DNA of 64,000 nt from Microbacterium helvum (GTDB lineage: Bacteria > Actinomycetota > Actinomycetes > Actinomycetales > Microbacteriaceae): positions 124,001 through 188,000 of the forward strand of contig NZ_JACXZS010000010.1 in assembly GCF_014779795.1 (NCBI RefSeq), in the 5' to 3' direction. The translations under genes and the position numbers were made by a program. A model generated the notes under the pieces. That model was not told where the DNA came from. It ran no database searches and worked only from the letters and a program-made list of their open reading frames with translations. This document shows positions 33,770 through 41,524 of the stretch, in pieces (within the stretch, counting starts at the first letter, position 1; every line of letters starts with the position of its first letter).

Positions 33770-34733
33770 ACTGACCCGGTCGTTGAGCGAGGAGCGCAGC
33801 GACGAGACGAAACGCCCTGAGCCGACGGACGACGTCTCGTCGCGCGTCGCCCGCTCGACGACCGAAGAGACCGACCTCCGCAGCCTCGCGTCCGGCCTCG
33901 ACAAGCTGCAGACCGACGCCGACGCCGGCCCCGGCCGCTGGCGCCGCTTCGCGTCGAGCGTGCTGCCGCCGATCGTCTTCGTGATCCTGCTCATCGTCGC
34001 GTGGCAGCTGTACATCGTGATCGCGCACCCGCGCCCCGACCTCGCTCCCTCGCCCGCGGCCGTCGTGGCGGCACTGGGGGATGCGTGGGAGTCCGGGCGC
34101 CTGCAGCTGGCCGTCGCGACGAGCCTCGAGCGCGGCATCATCGGGTTCCTGATCGCGATCGTCGTGGGCACGCCCATCGGTCTGCTGCTCGCCGAGGTCC
34201 GCCCGATCCGGCGTGCCGTCGGCCCGATCATCTCGGGCCTGCAGGTGCTGCCCTCGGTGGCGTGGGTGCCCGCTGCCATCCTGTGGTTCGGGCTTTCGGA
34301 CGCCACCGTGTACTTCGTCATCCTCATGGGCGCGATCCCGTCGATCGTCAACGGACTCATCGCCGGCATCGACCAGGTGCCGCCCCAGCTGCGCCGCGTC
34401 GGCACGGTGCTCGGGGCCTCGCGCTGGCAGCTCGCGACCGCCGTGATCCTTCCCGCCGCACTCCCCGGCTACCTCGCCGGGCTCAAGCAGGGCTGGGCGT
34501 TCTCGTGGCGGTCGCTCATGGCCGCCGAGATCATCGCGACCGGCGGCAGGATCGGCTTCGGCCTGGGCTCGCTGCTGGACCAGTCGCGCGAGCTCGCGGA
34601 CCTGGCCGGCGTGCTGGCCACCATCATCCTGATCCTCGCGATCGGCATCCTCATCGAGCTGGTCTTCTTCGGCCCGCTCGAGCGCCGGATGCTGAAGCGC
34701 CGGGGACTCCTCGTCACGGGAGGCGCGCGATGA
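33759..34733 (+). CDS. ssuC: ABC transporter permease, SsuC/TauC-like
   Basis: A 324-residue permease with six membrane helices (first SVLPPIVFVILLIVAWQLYI) and the EAA loop VPPQLRRVGTVLGASRWQLA. AAGGAG precedes the ATG at 33759. Residues about 7-35 (RSLSEERSDETKR onward) are encoded by both arms of a dispersed hairpin repeat at 33778-33861, so the cytoplasmic N-terminus is a repeat-derived extension ahead of the conserved part. The end overlaps cobA by 4 bp. Confidence 0.92.
   Translation: MPRELTRSLSEERSDETKRPEPTDDVSSRVARSTTEETDLRSLASGLDKLQTDADAGPGRWRRFASSVLPPIVFVILLIVAWQLYIVIAHPRPDLAPSPAAVVAALGDAWESGRLQLAVATSLERGIIGFLIAIVVGTPIGLLLAEVRPIRRAVGPIISGLQVLPSVAWVPAAILWFGLSDATVYFVILMGAIPSIVNGLIAGIDQVPPQLRRVGTVLGASRWQLATAVILPAALPGYLAGLKQGWAFSWRSLMAAEIIATGGRIGFGLGSLLDQSRELADLAGVLATIILILAIGILIELVFFGPLERRMLKRRGLLVTGGAR
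33778..33861. repeat. Dispersed hairpin repeat within the 5' coding end of ssuC
   Basis: Left arm 33778-33814 begins GGTCGTTGAGCGAGGAGCGC and ends GACGAAACG. Right arm 33833-33861 (CGTCTCGTCGC to GCTCGACGACC) is its imperfect complement. The same family is tandemly repeated at 38338-38822 and single at 51174-51205. Here it is translated without breaking the frame. Confidence 0.75.
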
Positions 34734-35650
34734 CCGACCCGACCGCCCCCTCCCGCCGATCCGAATATCCGAGTTCCGCGCGCTTTCCGGAGTCTTCGGC
34801 CGCCGGCATCCGGAAACAGAGCGAATCACCGAATTCCGGATCGGTGGATGCCTCGTCCGCTGCGACCGGCAAGGTCTGGCTAGTCGGCGCCGGCCCCGGC
34901 GACGCCGGGCTGCTGACGCTCAAGGGGCTGCGCGCCCTGGAGTCCGCGGACGTGATCGTCGCTGACCGCCTCGGCGCCCGCGCCGTGCTCGACGGCCTCG
35001 CCGCCGACGGCGTGGACCTGCGCGCCGAAGTCGTCGACGTCGGCAAGCGTCCCGGCCACCACGCCGTGCCGCAGGACGCCATCAACGCGCTCCTCATCCA
35101 GCTCGCCCACGACGGCAAGACGGTCGTGCGCCTGAAGGGCGGCGACCCGTACGTGTTCGGCAGGGGCGGCGAAGAGCTCTTCGCCTGCCACGCCGCAGGC
35201 GTCGCCGTCGAGGTCGTGCCCGGAATCACCAGTGCCGTCTCGGTTCCCGCGGTCGCCGGCATCCCGCTCACCCACCGCGGCGTGGCGACGGCCTTCACCG
35301 TCGCCACCGCCCACGACCAGATCGAGGCGCTCGGCGGCGGCCGCGACCACACCGTCGTCCTGCTGATGGGCGTCGGCACGCTGGCGAACTCCGCCATCAC
35401 GCTCGCCCGCGGCGCGCGCGGCGCGGACTGCCCGGTCGCCATCGTCGAAGACGGCTACGGCGAGCGCCAGCGCGTCACGATCGGCACGCTCTCGACCATC
35501 GCGCACCAGGCCGCCGCACGCGGTGTGCGCTCCCCCGCCGTCGTGGTCGTGGGCGACGTCGTGCGGCTGAGCCCCTACGCGCCGGCCGAACTCGCGACCC
35601 TCGAACTCGAAGACTTCGATCCCCTGATCCGGAAGGCCCCTCTCTCGTGA
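34730..35650 (+). CDS. cobA: Uroporphyrinogen-III C-methyltransferase
   Basis: A 306-residue protein. The first ~46 residues are a non-conserved Ser/Pro-rich leader. The SAM methyltransferase core starts GKVWLVGAGPGDAGLLTLKG and contains RLKGGDPYVFGRGGEE, VVPGITSAVSVPAVAGIPLT HRG and VLLMGVGTLA. It converts uroporphyrinogen III to precorrin-2, the first step to siroheme. The oxidation step to sirohydrochlorin is not encoded in the window; the chelatase gene is at 26137. There is no fused HemD or CysG domain. It overlaps both neighbours by 4 bp. Confidence 0.95.
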   Translation: MTDPTAPSRRSEYPSSARFPESSAAGIRKQSESPNSGSVDASSAATGKVWLVGAGPGDAGLLTLKGLRALESADVIVADRLGARAVLDGLAADGVDLRAEVVDVGKRPGHHAVPQDAINALLIQLAHDGKTVVRLKGGDPYVFGRGGEELFACHAAGVAVEVVPGITSAVSVPAVAGIPLTHRGVATAFTVATAHDQIEALGGGRDHTVVLLMGVGTLANSAITLARGARGADCPVAIVEDGYGERQRVTIGTLSTIAHQAAARGVRSPAVVVVGDVVRLSPYAPAELATLELEDFDPLIRKAPLS

Positions 35651-37047
35651 CCTCGTCGACCCTCCAGAACCTCCGCGTCGCGATCGTCGGCGCCGGTCCC
35701 GCCGGCATCTACGCGGGCAACATCCTCACGAACGCCGTCGCCGAGGCCGGCGGTTCGGTCGCCATCGACTTGTTCGAGTCCCTTCCGGCACCGTACGGGC
35801 TGATCCGCTACGGCGTCGCGCCCGACCACCCCCGCATCAAGGGCATCGTGAACTCGCTGCACGAGATGCTGGATGCCGGCACCACCCGCTTCATCGGCAA
35901 CGTCGAGGTCGGCCGCGACATCTCGATCGACGAGCTGCAGGAGCGCTACGACGCCGTGATCCTCGCGACCGGCGCGATCCGCGATGCCGCGCTCGACATC
36001 CCGGGCATCGACCTTCCCCGCTCGTTCGGCGCGGCGGACTTCGTGGCCTGGTACGACGGCCACCCCGACGTGCCCACCGAGTGGCCGCTCGACCAGCGCG
36101 AGGTCGCGGTCATCGGCAACGGCAACGTGGCGCTCGACGTAGCCCGTGTGCTCGCCAAGCACGCCGTGGACCTGCGCCCCACCGAGATCGCCGACAACGT
36201 GCTCGCAGGTCTCGAGGGCTCCGCCGTCACCGACGTGCACGTGTTCGGCCGCCGCGGGCCCGGCGACATCAAGTTCACGCCGATCGAGCTGCGCGAGCTC
36301 GGAGAGGTGCCGGACGTCGACATCGTCGTGCACGACGAGGACTTCGTCGACGCCGATCCTGCGAGCGCGACGAACAACCAGCTCAAGGTCATGCTGCGCA
36401 TCCTGAACAGCTGGCGCACCCGCGAGTCGACGGGAGCCTCACGTCGACTGCACCTGCACTTCTACCACTCGCCCGTCGAGGTGCTCGGCTCGCCCGAGAC
36501 CGGGGTGAGCGGCATCCGCTTCGAACGGAACGAGCCCATCGGCGACGGCCGCGTGCAGGGCACCGGCGAGTTCCGCGAGTTCGCGGTGCAGCAGGTCTAC
36601 CGCGCCGTCGGCTACTACGGCACCCCGGTCATCGACGCGCCGTTCGACGTGCGCGCGGGCGTCGTCTCGAACGTCGAAGGACGGGTGAAGGATGCCGCGG
36701 CCACGGGCGACGACGACGCCCCGACGATCGCCGGGCTCTACGCGACCGGCTGGATCAAGCGCGGCCCCGTGGGCCTGATCGGCCACACCAAGTCGGACGC
36801 GATGGAGACGATCGCGCACCTCGTTGCCGACGTCGAGGCCGGACGCCTGTCGGCGCCGACCGTGGACGGCGACGTGCTGGCGCTGCTCGACGAGCGCGAG
36901 GTCGCCTTCACGACGTGGGACGGCTGGCTCGCCCTCGACGCGCACGAGCGCGAGCTGGGCGCGAACCACGAGCACACCCGCGAGCGCGTCAAGGTCGTGC
37001 CGCGAGACGAGCAGGTGCAGATCTCGCGCGGAGCTCTCGTCCCGTGA
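35647..37047 (+). CDS. fprA: Ferredoxin-NADP reductase, FprA (adrenodoxin reductase) type
   Basis: A 466-residue flavoprotein from a GTG. The FAD motif is VAIVGAGPAGIYAGN, followed by APYGLIRYGVAPDHPRIKGI, typical of FprA. The NADP site is VIGNGNVALDVARVL, and GRRGPGDIKFTPIELRELG is diagnostic. GWIKRGPVGLIGHTKSDAME completes the FAD domain. It passes electrons from NADPH to the 7Fe ferredoxin encoded next (GTGA overlap), and so to SirA. Confidence 0.95.
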   Translation: MTSSTLQNLRVAIVGAGPAGIYAGNILTNAVAEAGGSVAIDLFESLPAPYGLIRYGVAPDHPRIKGIVNSLHEMLDAGTTRFIGNVEVGRDISIDELQERYDAVILATGAIRDAALDIPGIDLPRSFGAADFVAWYDGHPDVPTEWPLDQREVAVIGNGNVALDVARVLAKHAVDLRPTEIADNVLAGLEGSAVTDVHVFGRRGPGDIKFTPIELRELGEVPDVDIVVHDEDFVDADPASATNNQLKVMLRILNSWRTRESTGASRRLHLHFYHSPVEVLGSPETGVSGIRFERNEPIGDGRVQGTGEFREFAVQQVYRAVGYYGTPVIDAPFDVRAGVVSNVEGRVKDAAATGDDDAPTIAGLYATGWIKRGPVGLIGHTKSDAMETIAHLVADVEAGRLSAPTVDGDVLALLDEREVAFTTWDGWLALDAHERELGANHEHTRERVKVVPRDEQVQISRGALVP

Positions 37048-37373
37048 CCTACGTCATCGCGCTGCCGTGCGTCGATGTGAAGGACCGCGCCTGCATCGAC
37101 GAATGTCCGGTGGACTGCATCTACGAGGGCGACCGGTCGCTGTACATCCACCCCGACGAGTGCGTCGACTGCGGCGCCTGCGAACCGGTGTGCCCCGTCG
37201 AGGCGATCTACTACGAGGACGACCTGCCCGAGGAGTGGCAGGACTACTACAAGGCCAACGTCGAGTTCTTCGACGACATCGGCTCGCCCGGCGGCGCCGC
37301 CAAGACCGGGGTCATCCCCAAGGACCACCCCGTGATCGCTGCGCTCCCCCCGCAAGGAGACGGCCATGACTGA
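37044..37373 (+). CDS. fdxA: 7Fe ferredoxin
   Basis: A 109-residue ferredoxin. The N-terminal C9, C17 and C21 (PCVDVKDRACIDECPVDC) plus the later CVDCGACEPVC motif and its following proline provide the [3Fe-4S] and [4Fe-4S] ligands. The tail WQDYYKANVEFFDDIGSPGG is the FdxA C-terminal extension. It connects FprA to sulfite reductase. It overlaps the next gene by 8 bp. Confidence 0.95.
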   Translation: MTYVIALPCVDVKDRACIDECPVDCIYEGDRSLYIHPDECVDCGACEPVCPVEAIYYEDDLPEEWQDYYKANVEFFDDIGSPGGAAKTGVIPKDHPVIAALPPQGDGHD

Positions 37374-38319
37374 CGCGTCCACGACCGAGGTCGACGTCGT
37401 CATCGTGGGCGGCGGCCCGGCAGGGCTGTCGGCCGCCCTCAACCTCGGCCGCGCCCGCGCCTCGGTGGTCCTCGTCGACGCCGGGCGCCCCCGCAACGCC
37501 GCGACGCTGCGTTCGCACGGCTTCCTCACGCGCGACGGTGTGCCCCCGCTCGAGCTGCGCAAGCTCGCGCGGGCCGAGCTGTCCGCGTACCCGAACGTCC
37601 GCATCCTCGACCGCGCCGTCGTGACGGCGCTGCAGGAGCGGGATTGCGGCGACGGCCGCCGGTTCATCGCGGCGCTCAGCGGCCGGGCCGCCGGCATCCC
37701 TCCCGCCGTCTCGGCGCGCTCGGTGCTCGTGGCGACCGGACTGCGCGAGACGCTGCCCGACATCCCGAGCCTGCGCGCCTTCTACGGCATGACGGTCTTC
37801 AGCTGCGCGGCGTGCGACGCGTGGGAGCTGCAGGACCGACCGCTCGCGCTCATCGGCGAGACTCCCGACCTCGCCGCCCGCGCGCGCCTGATCGCGCGGT
37901 GGACCGACCGCCTGACCGTGTTCACGAACGGGTCGGACGCGGTCGACACCGTCGAAGAGGCCGAGCTCGCGGCGTCCGGGATCGTCGTCGAGCGGCGCCG
38001 CATCGACGACCTGGAGGGCGACCGCGGCGATGTGTCGGCCGTCCGCCTCGTCGACGGCACGCGCATCGAGATCGAGGGCGGCTTCGTGCGCCCGCAGTGG
38101 CACCCCGCGCTCGACTTCCTCGGCGGCATCGACCTCGAGCGCGACGAGTTCGGCAACCTCGTGACCGACCGCTCGGGCCGCACGTCGGTCGCGGGTCTGT
38201 ATTCCGCGGGGGATGCCGCCTCCCCCGGTCCCCAGCAGCTCATCGTCGCCGCGGGCCAGGGCGCCCGCGCCGCGGCCGTGCTCGTGCACGATCTGATCGG
38301 CGTCCGCACGGCCCACTGA
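37366..38319 (+). CDS. Thioredoxin-reductase-like NAD(P)/FAD oxidoreductase
   Basis: A 317-residue two-domain flavoprotein. The FAD motif is DVVIVGGGPAGLSAALNLGR, and the C-terminal FAD contact LYSAGDAASPGPQQLIVAAG. The redox pair is CAAC in FSCAACDAWEL, placed as CxxC in thioredoxin reductases. The NAD(P) loop (ALIGETPDLAARARLI) lacks the usual GxGxxA, so cofactor choice is doubtful. As the last gene of the sulfur unit it may supply reducing power for CysH or act on a thiol partner. Other members of this group oxidise small dithiols. Confidence 0.85.
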   Translation: MTDASTTEVDVVIVGGGPAGLSAALNLGRARASVVLVDAGRPRNAATLRSHGFLTRDGVPPLELRKLARAELSAYPNVRILDRAVVTALQERDCGDGRRFIAALSGRAAGIPPAVSARSVLVATGLRETLPDIPSLRAFYGMTVFSCAACDAWELQDRPLALIGETPDLAARARLIARWTDRLTVFTNGSDAVDTVEEAELAASGIVVERRRIDDLEGDRGDVSAVRLVDGTRIEIEGGFVRPQWHPALDFLGGIDLERDEFGNLVTDRSGRTSVAGLYSAGDAASPGPQQLIVAAGQGARAAAVLVHDLIGVRTAH

Positions 38320-38337
38320 GCCCACGGGGCCCCGGTC

Positions 38338-38822
38338 GTTGAAGGCGCCCGCCGGACCGGGCCACGCCCGCGACAATCGCGTATCGGGTTCTCGGGAGCG
38401 GCTCGCCGCGTTTCGACTTCGCTCGTTCCTCGCTCCGCTCAACGACCAGGAGGCTGGTCGTTGAGCGAGCGGAGCGAGACGAAACGCCGCAAACCCGCCC
38501 GTCGGACCCGGCCACCTCCGCGACAATCGCGTATCGGGTTCTCGGGAGCGGCTCGCCGCGTTTCGACTTCGCTCGTTCCTCGCTCCGCTCAACGACCAGG
38601 AGGCTGGTCGTTGAGCGAGCGGAGCGAGACGAAACGCCGCAACCCGCCCGCCGGACCCGGCCACCTCCGCGACAATCGCGTATCGGGTTCTCGGGAGCGG
38701 CTCGCCGCGTTTCGACTTCGCTCGTTCCTCGCTCCGCGGGGCGACCAGGAGGCTGGTCGTTGAGCGAGCGGAGCGAGACGAAACGCCGCAACCCGCCCGC
38801 CGGACCGGGCCACGCCCGCGAC
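38338..38822. repeat. Tandem array of a ~150 bp unit containing a long hairpin
   Basis: Three nearly identical units start with CGACAATCGCGTATCGGG at 38371, 38521 and 38670 (periods 150 and 149 bp), with partial units at each end. Each contains opposing arms: CGTTTCGACTTCGCTCG to CTCAACGACC, then GGTCGTTGAGCGAGCGGAGC to GACGAAACG. These can fold into a long stem. Unit three has a small change (CGCGGGGCGACC). The array fills the 551 bp between two convergent genes; no gene is seen in it. Related copies lie at 33778 and 51174. Confidence 0.9.
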
Positions 38823-38870
38823 GTGTGCGTGGTGGGGTCTCGAATGACCGCCGCCGACGCCCGGGACCGG

Positions 38871-39521
38871 TCAGGCGTCGTCGGGGTGGTCGTGCTCCCA
38901 GACGCGACGGCCGGGCGTCAGCATGTCGCGCACCTGCGCCTCGTTCGTGGTGGCGGGGGTGACGGTGTCGGGCCAGCCGGCGATCTGCTGCTCGGCCCAG
39001 TCCGTCCAGGCCAGGATGTGGTCGTAGTGGCCGATCATGAACGTGTTCGCCAGCGCGAACAGGTGACGGCGCTCGGGGAACGTGCCGCCCGTGGCGCTGA
39101 TGTAGGCCGCGTAGCGCGCGAACATGTCGCGGTTGGCCAGCGCCTTCTCTCGGGTCTGCTGGAGCGTCCCGCGCAGGTCGTCGAGCGAGCCCTGGTCGGC
39201 GAGCAGCACGCGCACCATGCCTTCGAACTCGACGCTGGGCGGACGCACCGGCGTGCTGAGCCACGCGGCGAGCGCGTCACGCCCGGGCCGGGTGATCGAG
39301 TAGATGGTCCGCGCGCGCTTGCCCGTGTGCTCCTGCCGGGTGTCGACGTAGCCCAGTTCGGCGAGCCTGCCCAGCACCGCATACCGTCCGCGGTCGGCCG
39401 ACGGCCAGAGCTCGGCGACGCCTCGGCCGAGCTGCTCGGCGAGCTGATATGCCGACCAGTCGTGCGCCGCCAGCAGTCCGAGCGTCAGATATCCCGTCGT
39501 CGAGAGTTCGCGGTCGGGCAA
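38871..39521 (-). CDS. PadR-family transcriptional regulator
   Basis: A 216-residue regulator from a TTG preceded by GAGGA at five nt. The winged helix reads LSTTGYLTLGLLAAHDWSAYQL, LWPSADRGRYAVLGRLAELGYV and the wing KRARTIYSITRPGRDAL. The C-terminal Vir-like helical domain includes FEGMVRVLLADQGSLDDLRG. A 17 bp palindrome, 64 bp upstream, is its probable autoregulatory operator. The two paralogous membrane genes that diverge from it are possible targets. Confidence 0.88.
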   Translation of the reverse strand: MPDRELSTTGYLTLGLLAAHDWSAYQLAEQLGRGVAELWPSADRGRYAVLGRLAELGYVDTRQEHTGKRARTIYSITRPGRDALAAWLSTPVRPPSVEFEGMVRVLLADQGSLDDLRGTLQQTREKALANRDMFARYAAYISATGGTFPERRHLFALANTFMIGHYDHILAWTDWAEQQIAGWPDTVTPATTNEAQVRDMLTPGRRVWEHDHPDDA

Positions 39522-39582
39522 AGCGTGTCCTCATTCCGTGGGGCGGACAAGAAACAGTAGCGCGGAAACGCCGTTTCGACTC

Positions 39583-39601
39583 TATACTGCAAACTGCAGT
39601 A
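39583..39601. promoter_or_regulatory. Perfect 17 bp palindrome over a -10 box
   Basis: TACTGCA-AAC-TGCAGTA spans 39585-39601. TATACT at 39583-39588 is a good -10 box for the rightward genes and overlaps the left arm. The site sits between padR and the tandem paralogues, in an A+T-rich patch. PadR binding is inferred. Confidence 0.65.
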
Positions 39602-39703
39602 AAAACGGCGAGCCCGGCTGTGGGGGCCCGGGATCGCCGCAGCGGCGGGCGTGTCTGGGGCCGCCCGCCGCTCATGGATCTTCGCTGGGGCAGGATGGAT
39701 CCG

Positions 39704-40549
39704 ATGTCAACGCCGACCGACCCTCCGCAGGACGAGCTCCGCGCCCTCCGTGCGCGCGCATACGGGCCCGACGCCGACATCCAGGACGACCCGGTCGCCC
39801 TCGCCCGGCTGCGCGAGCTCGAAGACGTGCGGCGCGCAGCGTCCGTCGAGCGGATCGCGTCGCCGGTCGCCGAGGAGTCGATGGATGCCGCCGCCCCGGC
39901 CGTCCCGTCCGGCTCCCTGCCCGTCGCACCGATCCCGACCCCGGACACGCCGGACGCGCCGGACACAGCGGACACACCGGCATCGGGCGACGCACCGGAC
40001 GCGAACACCTCGACCGCCGCGCCGGCGCCGCCCGACGGCATCCCGGATCCCGAGCCGGCGACGCGACGGCCGTGGTGGCGACGGCGCATTCCGCTCCTGT
40101 GGGCGGCGTCGGTGGTCGCGGCACTGGTGGCCGGCGCGGGGCTGATGCTCTGGATGCAGGGGATCGACTCGGGCCACATCGCTGTGCTGCACGTCGACCC
40201 GGATGAGGACTGGCCGGAGACGTGGGGCGCGCCGACAGAGGGCGCGCTCACGTTCGAAGCCTTCCACGGGCTGACGGTGCTGTCGCAGCCCCAGCCCGCG
40301 TTCGGGGACGGGCTCGACACGGTGCCGTGCCTGACGGTCTTCAGCGCGATCGAGGGCACCATCACCTATGGCGGCGGCTCGTGCGGGGCGGGGCCCTTCC
40401 CCGCGACGGCGGCGTTCGTCATCGACACGCATTCTCCTGCCGAGCTGCGCGAGGCGTTCGGCATCGGCACGGCGCTGCAGTTCGTGCTGGACGGCGACCG
40501 GGTCCACGTGTACGCGAAGGGACCGGGCGCTCTGCAGAGCACGCCGTGA
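39704..40549 (+). CDS. Single-pass membrane protein, first of two tandem paralogues
   Basis: A 281-residue protein. The ATG at 39704 (MSTPTDPPQDELRALRARAY) has AGGATGGA just upstream; the next gene has the same arrangement. Residues 1-30 are conserved between the paralogues (ARAYGPDADIQDDPVALARL). A Pro/Ala/Asp-rich cytoplasmic linker follows, then one helix (LWAASVVAALVAGAGLMLWM) and an external domain with two cysteines (VPCLTVF and GGSCGAGPFPATAAFVID). The external domain resembles no family I know. Confidence 0.75.
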   Translation: MSTPTDPPQDELRALRARAYGPDADIQDDPVALARLRELEDVRRAASVERIASPVAEESMDAAAPAVPSGSLPVAPIPTPDTPDAPDTADTPASGDAPDANTSTAAPAPPDGIPDPEPATRRPWWRRRIPLLWAASVVAALVAGAGLMLWMQGIDSGHIAVLHVDPDEDWPETWGAPTEGALTFEAFHGLTVLSQPQPAFGDGLDTVPCLTVFSAIEGTITYGGGSCGAGPFPATAAFVIDTHSPAELREAFGIGTALQFVLDGDRVHVYAKGPGALQSTP

Positions 40550-40581
40550 TCCGGCCGTCGCGGTGAGGCAGGATGGGTTCG

Positions 40582-41439
40582 ATGTCAACGCCGACCGATC
40601 CCTCGCACGACGACGAGCTGCGCCTGCTGCGGGCCCGCGCCTACGGCCCCGGGGCCGACATCCACGACGACCCCGAGGCGATGGCGCGTCTGCAGCAGCT
40701 GGAGGCGCGGGAGCGCCAGCCGTCGCAGCCCGTCGCCGAGCAGCCGGAACCGTCCGCGCCCGCCGACGACGAGGAGGTGGATGCCGCCGCCCCGACCGAC
40801 GCGCAGGCTCCGGCTCACCCGCTGGACGCGTACCTCGCCGCCACCGACCCCACTCACGCGCATGAGGCGGTCGACGTGCACGAGACGGGCGATGCGGACA
40901 CGGCACGGCAGGACGGCATCCCTCCCGCAGCGGCGCCGGGCGAGCCCGGCCCGCGCGCGACGCCGTGGTACCGGCGGACGCCGGTGCTGTGGGCGCTGTC
41001 GCTCGTCGCCGCGGTGCTGCTCGGGGTCGGCCTGACCCTCTCGGTGCAGTCCCTGACCTCGGGCAAAGTGGCGACGCTCGCCGTCGACGAGAAGGGCACG
41101 TGGCCGGCGAACATGGGCGACAAGCCGGCCGGCGGCGTGCTGTTCGACGAGTTCTACGGGATGTCGGTCGTCAGCTTCTCGCAGGGCTTCGCTCTCGAAC
41201 CCACTGCGATCTGCCTGTACATCGTGGCGAGCTCCCCCGATGCCAGCATGATCGGCTCAGCCAGCTGCGGCTCCGGGCCCTTCCCGGCGACGGCGGCGCT
41301 GGCCGTGACCGCCAACTCCCCGAAAGAACTGCGCGACGAGTACGGCCTGGGCACCTCGCTGAAATTCGTGCTCGAAGGCGAGCAGGTGCAGGTCTTCGCG
41401 AAGGCGGCCGTCGTGCCGGTCCCGTCGGACACGCCGTAA
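40582..41439 (+). CDS. Single-pass membrane protein, second of two tandem paralogues
   Basis: A 285-residue paralogue of the preceding protein. Shared blocks are MSTPTDP, LLRARAYGPGADIHDDPEAM, the helix VLWALSLVAAVLLGVGLTLS and the external core CLYIVASSPDASMIGSASCG with SGPFPATAALAVTANSP. The cysteine pair and spacing are kept, so the external domain probably has one disulfide. The linker between is unrelated in sequence. The genes are 32 bp apart and likely co-transcribed. Confidence 0.75.
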   Translation: MSTPTDPSHDDELRLLRARAYGPGADIHDDPEAMARLQQLEARERQPSQPVAEQPEPSAPADDEEVDAAAPTDAQAPAHPLDAYLAATDPTHAHEAVDVHETGDADTARQDGIPPAAAPGEPGPRATPWYRRTPVLWALSLVAAVLLGVGLTLSVQSLTSGKVATLAVDEKGTWPANMGDKPAGGVLFDEFYGMSVVSFSQGFALEPTAICLYIVASSPDASMIGSASCGSGPFPATAALAVTANSPKELRDEYGLGTSLKFVLEGEQVQVFAKAAVVPVPSDTP

Positions 41440-41524
41440 CAGCCCTTCGGCCTCGCACCGAGACGGCGGACGCCGCTCCGGCCCTCGTGAGGTCGGAGTG
41501 GCGTCCGCTGCTCAGCCGCCCCGA

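Noticed and set aside
31535..34405. A 956-codon open frame on the minus strand across cysN-ssuABC
   Set aside because: It is the antisense shadow of well-supported genes in GC-rich DNA; its product is Arg/Ala/Gly-rich without domains, while every plus-strand gene has clear motifs.
38338..38822. CRISPR array
   Set aside because: The repeated unit is ~150 bp with no unique spacers, and no cas gene is in the window.
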